Shown here in pieces: positions 1 through 7,593 of a stretch of 64,000 bases of DNA (positions are counted from its first letter, which is position 1; every line of letters starts with the position of its first letter). The notes beneath the pieces are model-generated. The model was not told the origin of the DNA. It worked only from the letters and a program-made list of their open reading frames with translations, and did no database searches. This DNA comes from Cyanobacteria bacterium FACHB-502. Its GTDB lineage: Bacteria; Cyanobacteriota; Cyanobacteriia; Elainellales; Elainellaceae. The stretch lies in the NCBI GenBank assembly GCA_014695325.1, contig JACJNZ010000039.1, positions 1 to 64,000 on the forward strand. The letters run 5' to 3'. A program made the position numbers and the translations under genes.

Positions 1-105
1 GAAGAGTTGACTCAGCAATTGCAGCAGTTGCAACGCCAGACGATTGCGTCTTTAACCGGTTGGGATTACATTCTCAATGCTTTATCTGTAGCAGGTATTT
101 ATTGA
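1..105 (+). CDS. C-terminal end of an unidentified protein (partial)
   Basis: An open frame enters from the left edge and stops at TGA 103-105, giving 34 residues. The visible part is a Gln-rich amphipathic stretch (LTQQLQQLQRQ), probably coiled coil, followed by a short hydrophobic tail ending LSVAGIY. That is too little to assign a family. It is on the plus strand and convergent with the ABC cluster that ends at 431. The frame is uninterrupted up to the stop, and codon choice resembles the neighbours, so it is probably a real gene end. Confidence 0.5.
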   Translation, partial: EELTQQLQQLQRQTIASLTGWDYILNALSVAGIY

Positions 106-303
106 ATTGGTATAAGACGAACAACCAAACTTATGAGCCAAACTCATGCTAAGGAGAAGGATAGCAAGGTCGGCGATCGATTAGACGGGAATGAGTGGCG
201 ATCGAATAAAGGCGATTTCAAGAGCCAGCGAGGAGGCAGCGTTGACACTGCGAGATAGAAAGAACCCCTGGCAGCAAAACCGCGTCCAGCTCTCCTAAAG
301 GCT

Positions 304-371
304 TCAAAGTCCTCCGGGATTAGGAAATTGAGGAAGTTGAGGAGGCAACACAGGATCTCTGAGGCTCCTCA
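304..371. repeat. Degenerate copy of the dispersed AAAGTCCCC/GGGGGCAA repeat
   Basis: The spacer 106-430 holds no convincing gene. Within it, TCAAAGTCCTCCGGGATTAG, then a GGAGGCAA core, then a CCTCAAACACC tail match the ends of better copies near 10164 and 60574. This copy is the most decayed of the family. It lies just downstream of the binding-protein gene, which reads toward it. Confidence 0.45.
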
Positions 372-430
372 AACACCTTCTAATCTGACTCATCTGAAAA
401 GAATTCCTGCCCTTCGCGCTGATTTATTCC

Positions 431-1687
431 CTATCCGGCAATTTCCTGCTCCCATAGTTCTTCCAGCCGAGTTGTATACTCTGCATTCACTACCGGAACC
501 GTATTCCCGGTCAACTCCTTGAGCGGAATCCCGTAGGCTGCCTCTACCTTCGCGAATTCCTGCTGAAGGTTCGACGGCACTTTGGTCACATCCAGCAATG
601 GCGGATCACCCCAGACTTCCGGCTTGAATTTTTGCAGTTGCCCCTCTGGACTGGAGAGGAGATTTGCGAGGATCATTGCGCCTGCCGGATTGCTGGCATT
701 CACCGGAATCGCAGTAAACGATGGATCATTAAGCGACACTCCCGGAATGGTAAACGCTTTGGTCGTTTTGGGAAGTTGTCCGGTTGCTAAGCCTTCTGCC
801 ACGCTGGAGACAAAGACAGGCATCATCCAGATTTCCCCGTTGGCGAAAAGCTCCTGCAAGCGAGTCTGGGTTGGCGGATAGGTTTCGCCCCGTCGCCAGA
901 GGTGAGGCTCCAGTTCTTTCAGATAGCTCGTCACTTTGGGCGAATTCTGGTTCCACAGATCCTCGTTAAACTTTTCGCCCGCATACTGCTGATAGCCCCC
1001 CGTGACGCCATAAAGTGCCGTGAGCAAAAAGCGGCTTCCGTCAAAAACAGGCGGCGCAGCGTAGGCAAACCGTCCCGGATTGGCTTTTGCCCAGTCGAGC
1101 AATTCCTGATAGTTGGTGGGAGCACGATCGACTTTTGCGCTATCCATTGCCATCACATAATAGGAACCCGTGTAGGGAGCTTCAAAGCCATCGATCGGCA
1201 AGCCAAAATCAGACGTAACCGCTGGATTGTTCAGGTCGTAGTGCTGCATTGCGGGCAATTTCTCGGTGAAGGGTCCGAGCAGCAAATTTCCCTGCTTCAT
1301 CGTGCGAAAGTTTTCACCGTTGATCCAGATCAGGTCGATGCCGCCGCCTTTGGTTTGTCCTGCCTGCACTTCGCCCGCAACTTTATTCACCGCTTCCACT
1401 GTGTCGTTAAGGGGAACGCGATTGAGCGTCAGGCTATATTGGTTCTTGAGCTGATCCGCAACCCAGCGATCGGCAAAGGCGTTGATATTGTCACTGCCCC
1501 CCCACATTGCCCAGTTCACCGTGGTTCCTTTTACAGCGGTGAGGACACCATTCCAGGAAGCCGTTTTGGGATCAAAGCCAGAGGGCGCGGTAGATTGTTG
1601 ATTTTGAGCGCAGTTGCTCACCAGCGTGGCAAGATAGGCACTGCCCGACAGCAGCAGAAACCGACGACGCGAAAGGGAATCGATCAT
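431..1687 (-). CDS. ABC transporter substrate-binding protein, YnjB-like
   Basis: A 418-residue extracytoplasmic solute receptor. The N-terminus has SRRRFLLLSG, a twin-arginine-like stretch, followed by a hydrophobic segment and VSNC, a plausible but imperfect lipobox at about residue 26, so it is probably a lipoprotein at the cytoplasmic membrane. The body (WAMWGGSDNINAFADRW, then IDLIWINGENF and a late PVNASNPAGAMILANLL) resembles the YnjB/COG4134 receptors of uncharacterised ABC systems, a relative of thiamine, iron and polyamine binders. It is the last gene of a minus-strand set with an ATPase and two permeases, 268 bases after the ATPase gene. The ligand cannot be named. ThiB- or PotD-like ligands are possible, but no riboswitch supports thiamine. 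Confidence 0.85.
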   Translation of the reverse strand: MIDSLSRRRFLLLSGSAYLATLVSNCAQNQQSTAPSGFDPKTASWNGVLTAVKGTTVNWAMWGGSDNINAFADRWVADQLKNQYSLTLNRVPLNDTVEAVNKVAGEVQAGQTKGGGIDLIWINGENFRTMKQGNLLLGPFTEKLPAMQHYDLNNPAVTSDFGLPIDGFEAPYTGSYYVMAMDSAKVDRAPTNYQELLDWAKANPGRFAYAAPPVFDGSRFLLTALYGVTGGYQQYAGEKFNEDLWNQNSPKVTSYLKELEPHLWRRGETYPPTQTRLQELFANGEIWMMPVFVSSVAEGLATGQLPKTTKAFTIPGVSLNDPSFTAIPVNASNPAGAMILANLLSSPEGQLQKFKPEVWGDPPLLDVTKVPSNLQQEFAKVEAAYGIPLKELTGNTVPVVNAEYTTRLEELWEQEIAG

Positions 1688-1955
1688 ATTAATCTGATTA
1701 ATCTGAAAACAACTCAGAGGTTATGCGAATGGGCACAGGGCGATGAATAGCGTATGGGAATAAGTCCACAAACAAATATAGCGAATTGTGCAAACCCTGA
1801 GGACAAACGAATGATTTATGAAGAGATTCAGTCAGCGATCGCTCAGGGAAGAAACGAGAAGAACAAAGGAATTCTACAGGTCGCTGAATTCCTGCTGCTT
1901 AGAGTTTGGTTTAATTACAGATTGCATTCCCCGAAATACCACCTTATAAAGCAAT

Positions 1956-3017
1956 TTACTGTCCTGCGGTAGATGTTTCTGTCACTGGAAAACACCACAG
2001 CGCATCGAGTGGCAGCACAGCCCAAACGGTCTGGTCGATGTGCCAATCCTGACCGGGTGTCGTCCAAACTTGCAGCGTTAAATCGCCAGCAGTGAGGGTG
2101 AGTCGTCGCTGTGTGCCCATAAATCGATTTACGGTTACGATTGCTTGAATGCAGTTCACGGTCTCGATCGGCGCAGGGAAAATTTGAATTTGTTCGGGGC
2201 GAATTGTGACCCAGACCCTTCCTTCAGCAGGCTGTTGACTGGTGAGAATTTGACGATTCTCTAAAGTCCATTGCGTTCCCCTTGCCTCCGCCAAAAAGAA
2301 ATTCACGCCACCCATAAAGCGAGCCGTTCTTTCATCAACAGGCTGACCATAAAGCTGCTCTGGAGGTGCGACCTGCCGTAAACGTCCGTCAAACATGAGC
2401 GCGATTCGCTGCGCCATCACCACCGCTTCTGACTGATCATGCGTGACAACCAGCATGGTGATTCCAGTGTCTGCCTGCAAGCGCAAAATTAGCTCCTGCA
2501 TTTCTTCGCGCAGATTCGCATCGAGGGCAGAGAGGGGTTCATCGAGCAGCAGCAGCTTGGGCTGAATAATCAGCGATCGTGCCAGAGCGACCCGCTGCGC
2601 CTGACCGCCAGAGAGTTCAGCAGGTTTTCGGTTGGCAAAGCCTTCCAACTGCACCTGACTGAGGATTAATTTTGCTTTTGACTCGCGATCGACCCGATTC
2701 ACGCCACGCATTTTTAGCCCAAACGCCACATTCTCGCCCACCGTCAAATGGGGAAACAGCAAGCCGCGCTGAAGCACCAAGGCGATATCTCGCTTTTCCG
2801 GCGGCACAGCGTTGAGGGTTTTGCCATCCAGGACGATCGATCCCGTATCCGGTCGCCGCATTCCCGCAATCATTTGCAGCGTCGTCGATTTGCCGCAGCC
2901 CGATGGACCCAGCAACGCCAAAATTTCGCCTGCATTCACGCTGAGCCATAAATCTTGAACTGCCGTTACGTCCTGAAAACGTTTCGTCAAATTTTGCAGC
3001 AGCAAATGTTCCATCAT
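1956..3017 (-). CDS. ABC transporter ATP-binding protein with TOBE-like C-terminus
   Basis: A 353-residue ATPase that energises the importer formed with the two adjacent permeases. Walker A is GPSGCGKST (about residue 38), the signature LSGGQAQRVALARS (about 135), Walker B LLLLDEPLSALD and the H-loop THDQSEA. The last roughly 110 residues (VTIRPEQIQIFPAPIE onward) look like the TOBE/MOP-type regulatory domain of CUT1/spermidine/iron-class ATPases. The start at 3017 is ATGATG preceded by AGGAAAC. That ribosome-binding site is the last unit of a 12-base tandem repeat filling the 53-base gap to the upstream permease gene. Function is clear; the substrate is unknown. Confidence 0.9.
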   Translation of the reverse strand: MMEHLLLQNLTKRFQDVTAVQDLWLSVNAGEILALLGPSGCGKSTTLQMIAGMRRPDTGSIVLDGKTLNAVPPEKRDIALVLQRGLLFPHLTVGENVAFGLKMRGVNRVDRESKAKLILSQVQLEGFANRKPAELSGGQAQRVALARSLIIQPKLLLLDEPLSALDANLREEMQELILRLQADTGITMLVVTHDQSEAVVMAQRIALMFDGRLRQVAPPEQLYGQPVDERTARFMGGVNFFLAEARGTQWTLENRQILTSQQPAEGRVWVTIRPEQIQIFPAPIETVNCIQAIVTVNRFMGTQRRLTLTAGDLTLQVWTTPGQDWHIDQTVWAVLPLDALWCFPVTETSTAGQ

Positions 3018-3085
3018 GTTTCCTGGACGTTCTCCTAGACGTTTCCCCAGATGCTTCCCCAGATGTTTCCTTAGACATTCCCCAG
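3018..3085 (-). repeat. 12-base tandem repeat carrying Shine-Dalgarno-like cores
   Basis: About five and a half copies of a 12-base unit. On the plus strand the units read GTTCTCCTAGAC, GTTTCCCCAGAT, GCTTCCCCAGAT and GTTTCCTTAGAC. Read on the coding (minus) strand, each unit holds a GGGGAA or AGGAAA/AGGAGA core. The array starts inside the stop region of the permease gene and ends exactly at the ATPase start codon. Confidence 0.8.
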
Positions 3086-3883
3086 CCCACCTAACGCCAC
3101 ATCATTTTGCAGCGATCGACTTGCCAACACTAAGAATACTAAACCGGGAACGACCGAAGTGATGGCAACGGCTGCGGTTAAGCCTTGATTGCCGCCTTGC
3201 AGCAGCGTAAACAGCACCATCGGCAGGGTAAATACTCGTCCGCCTCCCACAATAAACGTCAGCAGGAACTCATTCCAGGAAATGAGAAACGCAAACAGCG
3301 CGCCCACAACCACACCGGGCGCAATCAGCGGTAGCGTCACCTGCAAAAAAGTCTGGATTGGGGAAGCTCCTAGCGATCGTGCCTGAATCTCGTAGCCCGT
3401 CTCAAAATTAGCAAACACACTCGCCAGCACCAGCGTCATGTAGGGAATTGTCGGCATTAAATGCACCAGCGCCACACCTGCCAACGTCCCGTTCAGCCCC
3501 AGCCGAATCAGCACAAACTGAATTCCCATTAGCGTTGCCAGCGGAGACACAATAATCGGCGTCAGCAAAAACAGCTTCAGAACTGCCTTCCCCGGAAACG
3601 CCATCATCCCCAAAGCCCGCCCCGCCGGAAGCCCTACCAGCAAGGATAGAACAGTTGTAATCAGGGCGATCGTCAAACTTTGCAGCAGTCCCTCTGCCAC
3701 TCTCGCCGTGCCAAACAGAACTTCTGTCCAATGCTCCAGCGTCCACTGAACAGGGATAAGCTGCGGAAAAAACCAGCCCTGCGCGAACGACCAAATCAAC
3801 AGCGGCAGGAACGGTAGGAATAGAACGACGATGATCAGAAAAAGTAAACTATTTCGCATTCTCAAGAATGGTTGAGAGGTCAT
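3071..3883 (-). CDS. ABC transporter permease (second inner-membrane subunit)
   Basis: A 270-residue protein with about six hydrophobic spans, the first directly after the N-terminus (SLLFLIIVVLFLPFLPLLIW). It carries the cytoplasmic EAA loop EIQARSLGASPIQTFLQ, which docks on the ATPase, and so belongs to the MetI-like/BPD_transp_1 family. ATG at 3883 is the natural start. It is separated from the upstream permease gene by 145 bases that contain a dispersed repeat, so the operon may have been invaded there. It pairs with the 4029-4922 permease as a heterodimer. Confidence 0.88.
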   Translation of the reverse strand: MTSQPFLRMRNSLLFLIIVVLFLPFLPLLIWSFAQGWFFPQLIPVQWTLEHWTEVLFGTARVAEGLLQSLTIALITTVLSLLVGLPAGRALGMMAFPGKAVLKLFLLTPIIVSPLATLMGIQFVLIRLGLNGTLAGVALVHLMPTIPYMTLVLASVFANFETGYEIQARSLGASPIQTFLQVTLPLIAPGVVVGALFAFLISWNEFLLTFIVGGGRVFTLPMVLFTLLQGGNQGLTAAVAITSVVPGLVFLVLASRSLQNDVALGGLGNV

Positions 3884-3891
3884 AAATGTCC

Positions 3892-3934
3892 TACATTGCC
3901 CCCTGAGTTTTCTAACTTTAGGGGACTTTGAGAG
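3892..3934. repeat. Dispersed repeat copy inside the ABC operon
   Basis: The copy opens CTACATTGCCCCCTGAGTTT and closes TAGGGGACTTTGAG. It is very close to the reverse complement of the copy at 60574-60616, which begins CTACATTGCCCCCTGAATCC, and it contains the same self-complementary halves. It sits in the 145-base gap between two permease genes. A related AGCCAGGCTTTTC / ACCAGGTTTTC stretch follows to about 4010. Confidence 0.7.
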
Positions 3935-4028
3935 CGAGCGAAGAGCCAGGCTTTTCAGGAATGGGCATTTTTCCTAAAGTCTCTCCTGCCAAGCCCAGTA
4001 CCAGGTTTTCAGGCAAACGGCAGTGCCT

Positions 4029-4922
4029 TCAAGTTTGACGGCGGGAAGTAATTTGCAAGTAAACCACAATCAGCCCGATCGCAATCACCGCCAGAATCAA
4101 CCCCAGGGCGATCGCTTCAGGACGACTTGCCAGATCGCTATCGGTAAACGATCGGTAAACGAGAACAGGCAGGGTACGAGGACGAGTTGAACCAAGCAAA
4201 AAAGGCACTTCAAAGGACGAAAAGATGTATCCAAAGACAATCAAACTGGACGACAAAATTCCCGGTTTCATCATCGGAAAAGTAACATTCCAGAAGCACT
4301 GCCAGCGATTCGCGCCCAACGCACGCGCCTGAGTTTCATATCCAGGATTGATACCGCGCAGAACGGCTAAAAGAATCAGCGTGATAAACGGAATCTCTTT
4401 CCAGAGGAAATGCAGAATGACACCGATATTTGCTACATCGTTAACCAGCAGTGGAAAATTCTGATCCGACTGAATCCAGCCCAGCGTAAACGCAATCCGC
4501 GACAGCAGACCGCTCGGCGACAGCAACAGCAGCATTCCTGTTACGCCAACCAGGTGGGGAATGGGCAACGTAATCTGACAGGCAAAACTCGCCCATCGTC
4601 CCGCCGATCGCAGCAGCAAGGCTAATCCCACGCTGAGAATGGTTGAAAGCCCGGTTGAGACAACCGCAATATAAAAGCTAAGCCACAGCGATCGCCAAAC
4701 TTCTGAGCTGGCAAAAACTGATCGATAGGCTGCCAGGTTAGGCTGTCCTGAACCAAGAATCGTCAGTAGCCCCAAACTTTGCAGCAGTGCCAGAATCAGT
4801 CCACCGCCGAACAAAAGACCAACCACGCTCAGCGCAGGCAGCAGCAGCAAATACGCCCGTCCCGTCTGCCCCAGTTCACGCAGGTTGAACCCCCTTTGTC
4901 TCCCAGGTTTGCTAATCTGCAC
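4029..4922 (-). CDS. ABC transporter permease (first inner-membrane subunit)
   Basis: A 297-residue MetI-like permease with about six spans and the EAA loop YETQARALGANRWQCFW near residue 200. The start is GTG at 4922, inside the end of the kinase gene (11-base overlap). It is preceded by GGAGGA five bases upstream, so translation of transporter and kinase is very probably coupled. This makes the kinase part of the transport operon rather than a chance neighbour. Partner subunits are encoded at 3071-3883 and 1956-3017. Confidence 0.88.
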   Translation of the reverse strand: MQISKPGRQRGFNLRELGQTGRAYLLLLPALSVVGLLFGGGLILALLQSLGLLTILGSGQPNLAAYRSVFASSEVWRSLWLSFYIAVVSTGLSTILSVGLALLLRSAGRWASFACQITLPIPHLVGVTGMLLLLSPSGLLSRIAFTLGWIQSDQNFPLLVNDVANIGVILHFLWKEIPFITLILLAVLRGINPGYETQARALGANRWQCFWNVTFPMMKPGILSSSLIVFGYIFSSFEVPFLLGSTRPRTLPVLVYRSFTDSDLASRPEAIALGLILAVIAIGLIVVYLQITSRRQT

Positions 4923-5976
4923 CCGATTCCTCCAGCCATTGCATTACTTCCTGCCACAGTTCTGGAAACTGCTGACGGCTTTGCTCCAGTCGTCTCATGC
5001 GTTCCTTTGCGCTGAAACTTTCCTCTGAGCCAGCATACCAGCGATTTGCCGTAATCCAATAGCCTGCTGTCCAGCACAGCGATCGAACTGCAGGATACAC
5101 TCCAAACGCCGCAAAATGCCGAGCAATCCGATTCGCTAAATCCTGATTCTCCAGCGCATCATAATAGCACTGCAAAAAGAAGGCGCGATCGGCTGTGGGT
5201 AAGCGGTAATTCTGACAGCGAACGATCGTTACAGGCGATAGAAAATGCCCTAAATCCCCTGCTGGAGAGCCTAACTCTGCCCATTCCCAATCGATCAGAC
5301 GGGCCTGGCGATCGTTCACCACCCAATTCTCATAGGTGTGATCGCTATGCACCAAACAAAGATGGGGAGATTCTCGCAGCCATTCCTCGCGCCATAAATT
5401 TTGCTCTGCTTTTTTCAGTACCGCTTCTATCATCGCCACAATCTCTGGATCGGCATCGGCAGAATCTAGATAGGGCTGAGCATATTGTTTTGCTTCCTGG
5501 TAAAACAGCGTTAATGGTTCCTGAATCATCGGTACAGCATTTTTGAGACGATCGATTTCATAGCCTTTCTGAGACGGCAAAGAATGCAGCCGCGCTAAAG
5601 TCTCAGCACATTTTTGCAGATGCACTCGACTATAATTCAGTGAATCTCCTGGAAGATAGCCAGTAATCAAATAAGTATAGGAAAAATCATTCGATCGTTC
5701 TAACTGGGCTGCAATAAGCTGATGCCCAATTTCCGTACCATTTAGATATTCAAGAATTGATTTTTCAAACCGCGTAACGCGTCGAATATCCCCTTCAAAT
5801 CGCTGATTCGGTGTGTTGACTGCAACTCGCACAATTTGCCGATCGCCCAATCGAAAAATAACGTTTGCCTCTCCGTGGGCGAATAGCTGAACTGGATCAG
5901 TAAGCGATCGGGTTTGTTGCAGATGAGCGGTGAGCCGCTGCTGAAGTTGGGATAAATCGATCGATTGGGTGGGCAT
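4912..5976 (-). CDS. APH/choline-kinase-like phosphotransferase coupled to the ABC importer
   Basis: A small-molecule kinase of the aminoglycoside phosphotransferase / choline-ethanolamine kinase superfamily, 354 residues from ATG 5976 (a TTG 15 bases upstream is the alternative). The catalytic loop is LVHSDHTYENWVVN (HxDxxxxN, Brenner-type) and the metal-binding motif is LIDWEWAELGSPAGDLGHFL, replacing the protein-kinase DFG. The N-lobe has ANVIFRLGDRQIVRVAV with the likely ATP lysine replaced by Arg. Family members phosphorylate hydroxyls on choline, thiamine, methylthioribose, homoserine or aminoglycosides. Overlap with the permease gene suggests that it phosphorylates, and so traps, the imported compound. 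The substrate is inferred only to be small and hydroxylated. Confidence 0.85.
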   Translation of the reverse strand: MPTQSIDLSQLQQRLTAHLQQTRSLTDPVQLFAHGEANVIFRLGDRQIVRVAVNTPNQRFEGDIRRVTRFEKSILEYLNGTEIGHQLIAAQLERSNDFSYTYLITGYLPGDSLNYSRVHLQKCAETLARLHSLPSQKGYEIDRLKNAVPMIQEPLTLFYQEAKQYAQPYLDSADADPEIVAMIEAVLKKAEQNLWREEWLRESPHLCLVHSDHTYENWVVNDRQARLIDWEWAELGSPAGDLGHFLSPVTIVRCQNYRLPTADRAFFLQCYYDALENQDLANRIARHFAAFGVYPAVRSLCWTAGYWITANRWYAGSEESFSAKERMRRLEQSRQQFPELWQEVMQWLEESGAD

Positions 5977-5997
5977 AAGGGCAATCGCCAATAGACG

Positions 5998-6240
5998 CTA
6001 TCTTGCCCTAGAATACCAATTTCCTGGAAGTCGAAATGGCTTACTCAACTTATACTCATGCCAATCATAAAGTGGTTGATAGCCGATCGCCAGAATTTCT
6101 TCGTTTTCCTCTACAATCGCAATTCGCGGCGGCTTAGAAAAGCGATCGGGAAAATGAATCCATCGTAGCAACAACGCCAGCAGCAAATTATGCTCAGCTT
6201 CAGCATGAAGCAGGTAGGACTGAACCCGATCGCTCAACAA
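5998..6240 (-). pseudogene. GNAT acetyltransferase remnant with internal deletion
   Basis: Eighty codons. The first half (MLSDRVQSYLLHAEAEHNLL, then IHFPDRFSKPPRIAIVEENE) looks like the start of cyanobacterial GNAT acetyltransferases. It then jumps to IGYQPLYDWHEYKL, which looks like the end of the same family (usually preceded by YxKIGY and ending in a D-x-x-x-Y strand). The acetyl-CoA-binding core (R/Q-x-x-G-x-G/A) is missing. The junction lies at GCCGATCGC (6082-6090), a HIP1-like word. An in-frame deletion of about 150-200 codons is inferred. It lies 21 bases upstream of the kinase start and may still be translated as a leader. Confidence 0.55.
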
Positions 6241-6312
6241 TGGAACGGATTGAAACTGCTCGATTCCCTTCAGAAAATGCAGTTACATGGATGTTTAACT
6301 CAGTTGGAACTT

Positions 6313-7341
6313 CTAGAACTTCGTGCGAATCACCCGTTCTCCCAGTTGCCGATCGACTGCCGATTCGCCCAAATCGCGCACCACAAACGATCGTTGTAGC
6401 CAGCGATCGAAACCATCATAACGAGGCACAAACGAAGACCGTCCGTGAACGGTGCGCCGATTGTCGATGCAGAGCAGATCGCCAGAGTTCAGCTTGACTC
6501 CCCGATAAACGGACACAACGGCATCTTTAAGAGCTTCTAGCGCTGCTTCTGCTTCAGGCGTGATTGCCGTCATCAAATCCTCGTCGTAGTTGAGGAACGG
6601 GTCGTGACGGTTGCCGTACAGCACAGGCAGCACCGGACCGTTGCCCTTCACGGTTTGCAAATTGCCAAAGGAATAGTCGATGCCCGTTCGATAAAGCGGC
6701 TGAAACAGAAGTTCTCGATGGGCGTCTGACAACAGCGGCAGAGCATGGCTAATACTGGCATAAGTCGTTTCGGCAGCGCGATCGTGATCCGGGCGCAGAC
6801 AATAAAGCAGCAAATATTCCGGCGCATAGGGATGAAACACCGTTTCGCGATGAAACTGAAGCTGCACCTGAGAACCGCTCGAAGCCTGAATTTTCTCGGT
6901 TCCTTTTACTGGAGCAAGATTTTGAAACAGATCGCCGTTTTTCTCTTGAATGTAGGACACCAGATGCCCCAGACGGCTGCCGATCATCGCTAAACAGCGT
7001 TCGCTGACGTGGGTTTTCTTTTCCGCCGTTTGCTTCGCAGTTCCCCGGAGGGGTAATCGCTTCGCGTCAGACGGTGTATGAATTTGCGGAAGGTCTGGCT
7101 CGATCGGCAACCCTCGCAGCAGCAAAATCCCTTCCGGGTTGGAATGCACTTGAAACTCCAGCAGTGCCCGGCGCAGGAAGCGAGGCATCTCGTCCGCCCG
7201 CATTTCACACTCAAACAAAAATTCCTCGGTTTCCTCGTAGGGATCGGCTCCAGGCGTGAGAAACAACGCTAAAGTCTGCTCGTCCAACTCGTAGCGGTCC
7301 ACCAGATGCAGCGCGTGAGAAGCGACCTTAACGGTTTGCAT
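6313..7341 (-). CDS. AsnO/VioC-type Fe(II)/2-oxoglutarate oxygenase
   Basis: A clavaminate-synthase-like (TauD/TfdA superfamily) oxygenase, a family that hydroxylates free amino acids such as Asn or Arg at C3. The start is taken at ATG 7341 because AAGGAGG lies just upstream; an ATG at 7383 has no such site. That gives 342 residues. The iron triad is visible as FHRETVFHPY (H164, E166) and NRRTVHGRSSFVPRYDGFDR (H299), with the following DRW-Q-R segment supplying the 2-oxoglutarate arginine. FHPYAPEYLLLYCLR and VHGRssFVPRYDG are strongly AsnO/VioC-like. It heads the minus-strand cluster with the GNAT remnant, kinase and ABC importer. Substrate unknown; a free amino acid or amino-acid-like compound is likeliest. 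Confidence 0.85.
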   Translation of the reverse strand: MQTVKVASHALHLVDRYELDEQTLALFLTPGADPYEETEEFLFECEMRADEMPRFLRRALLEFQVHSNPEGILLLRGLPIEPDLPQIHTPSDAKRLPLRGTAKQTAEKKTHVSERCLAMIGSRLGHLVSYIQEKNGDLFQNLAPVKGTEKIQASSGSQVQLQFHRETVFHPYAPEYLLLYCLRPDHDRAAETTYASISHALPLLSDAHRELLFQPLYRTGIDYSFGNLQTVKGNGPVLPVLYGNRHDPFLNYDEDLMTAITPEAEAALEALKDAVVSVYRGVKLNSGDLLCIDNRRTVHGRSSFVPRYDGFDRWLQRSFVVRDLGESAVDRQLGERVIRTKF

Positions 7342-7593
7342 CACAGCCTCCTTGATCCTTAATGATCCGAAAGATTCATGCACAGGAATGTGCGAAGGGC
7401 GATCCTAGCTTATCTTTCTTCTCAAAATTGCTGCCAGGGAGACAATGCGGAGGGATTGCTCCAATTGATCCAGAAGCCGGCTTGATCCAGAAGTCGGCAG
7501 TAGGCTTCACCAAACCTACGATCGCATTCTCAAAATGCTAATCACTCTGATCAGAACCGCTTTCACCTGGACTCTCACTCCTTGGCTCAAACG

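Noticed and set aside
328-522. 64-codon plus-strand frame near the left edge
   Set aside because: It runs through a degenerate dispersed repeat and then antisense into the binding-protein gene; composition is not protein-like.
1754-1972. 72-codon plus-strand frame between the binding-protein and ATPase genes
   Set aside because: It overlaps the end of the ATPase gene antisense, lacks a ribosome site and has no recognisable domain; the 268-base gap is better treated as operon spacer.
431-6240. Calling the ABC system a thiamine importer
   Set aside because: No TPP riboswitch is visible upstream, permeases are two separate chains rather than a ThiP-like fusion, and the receptor looks YnjB-like.
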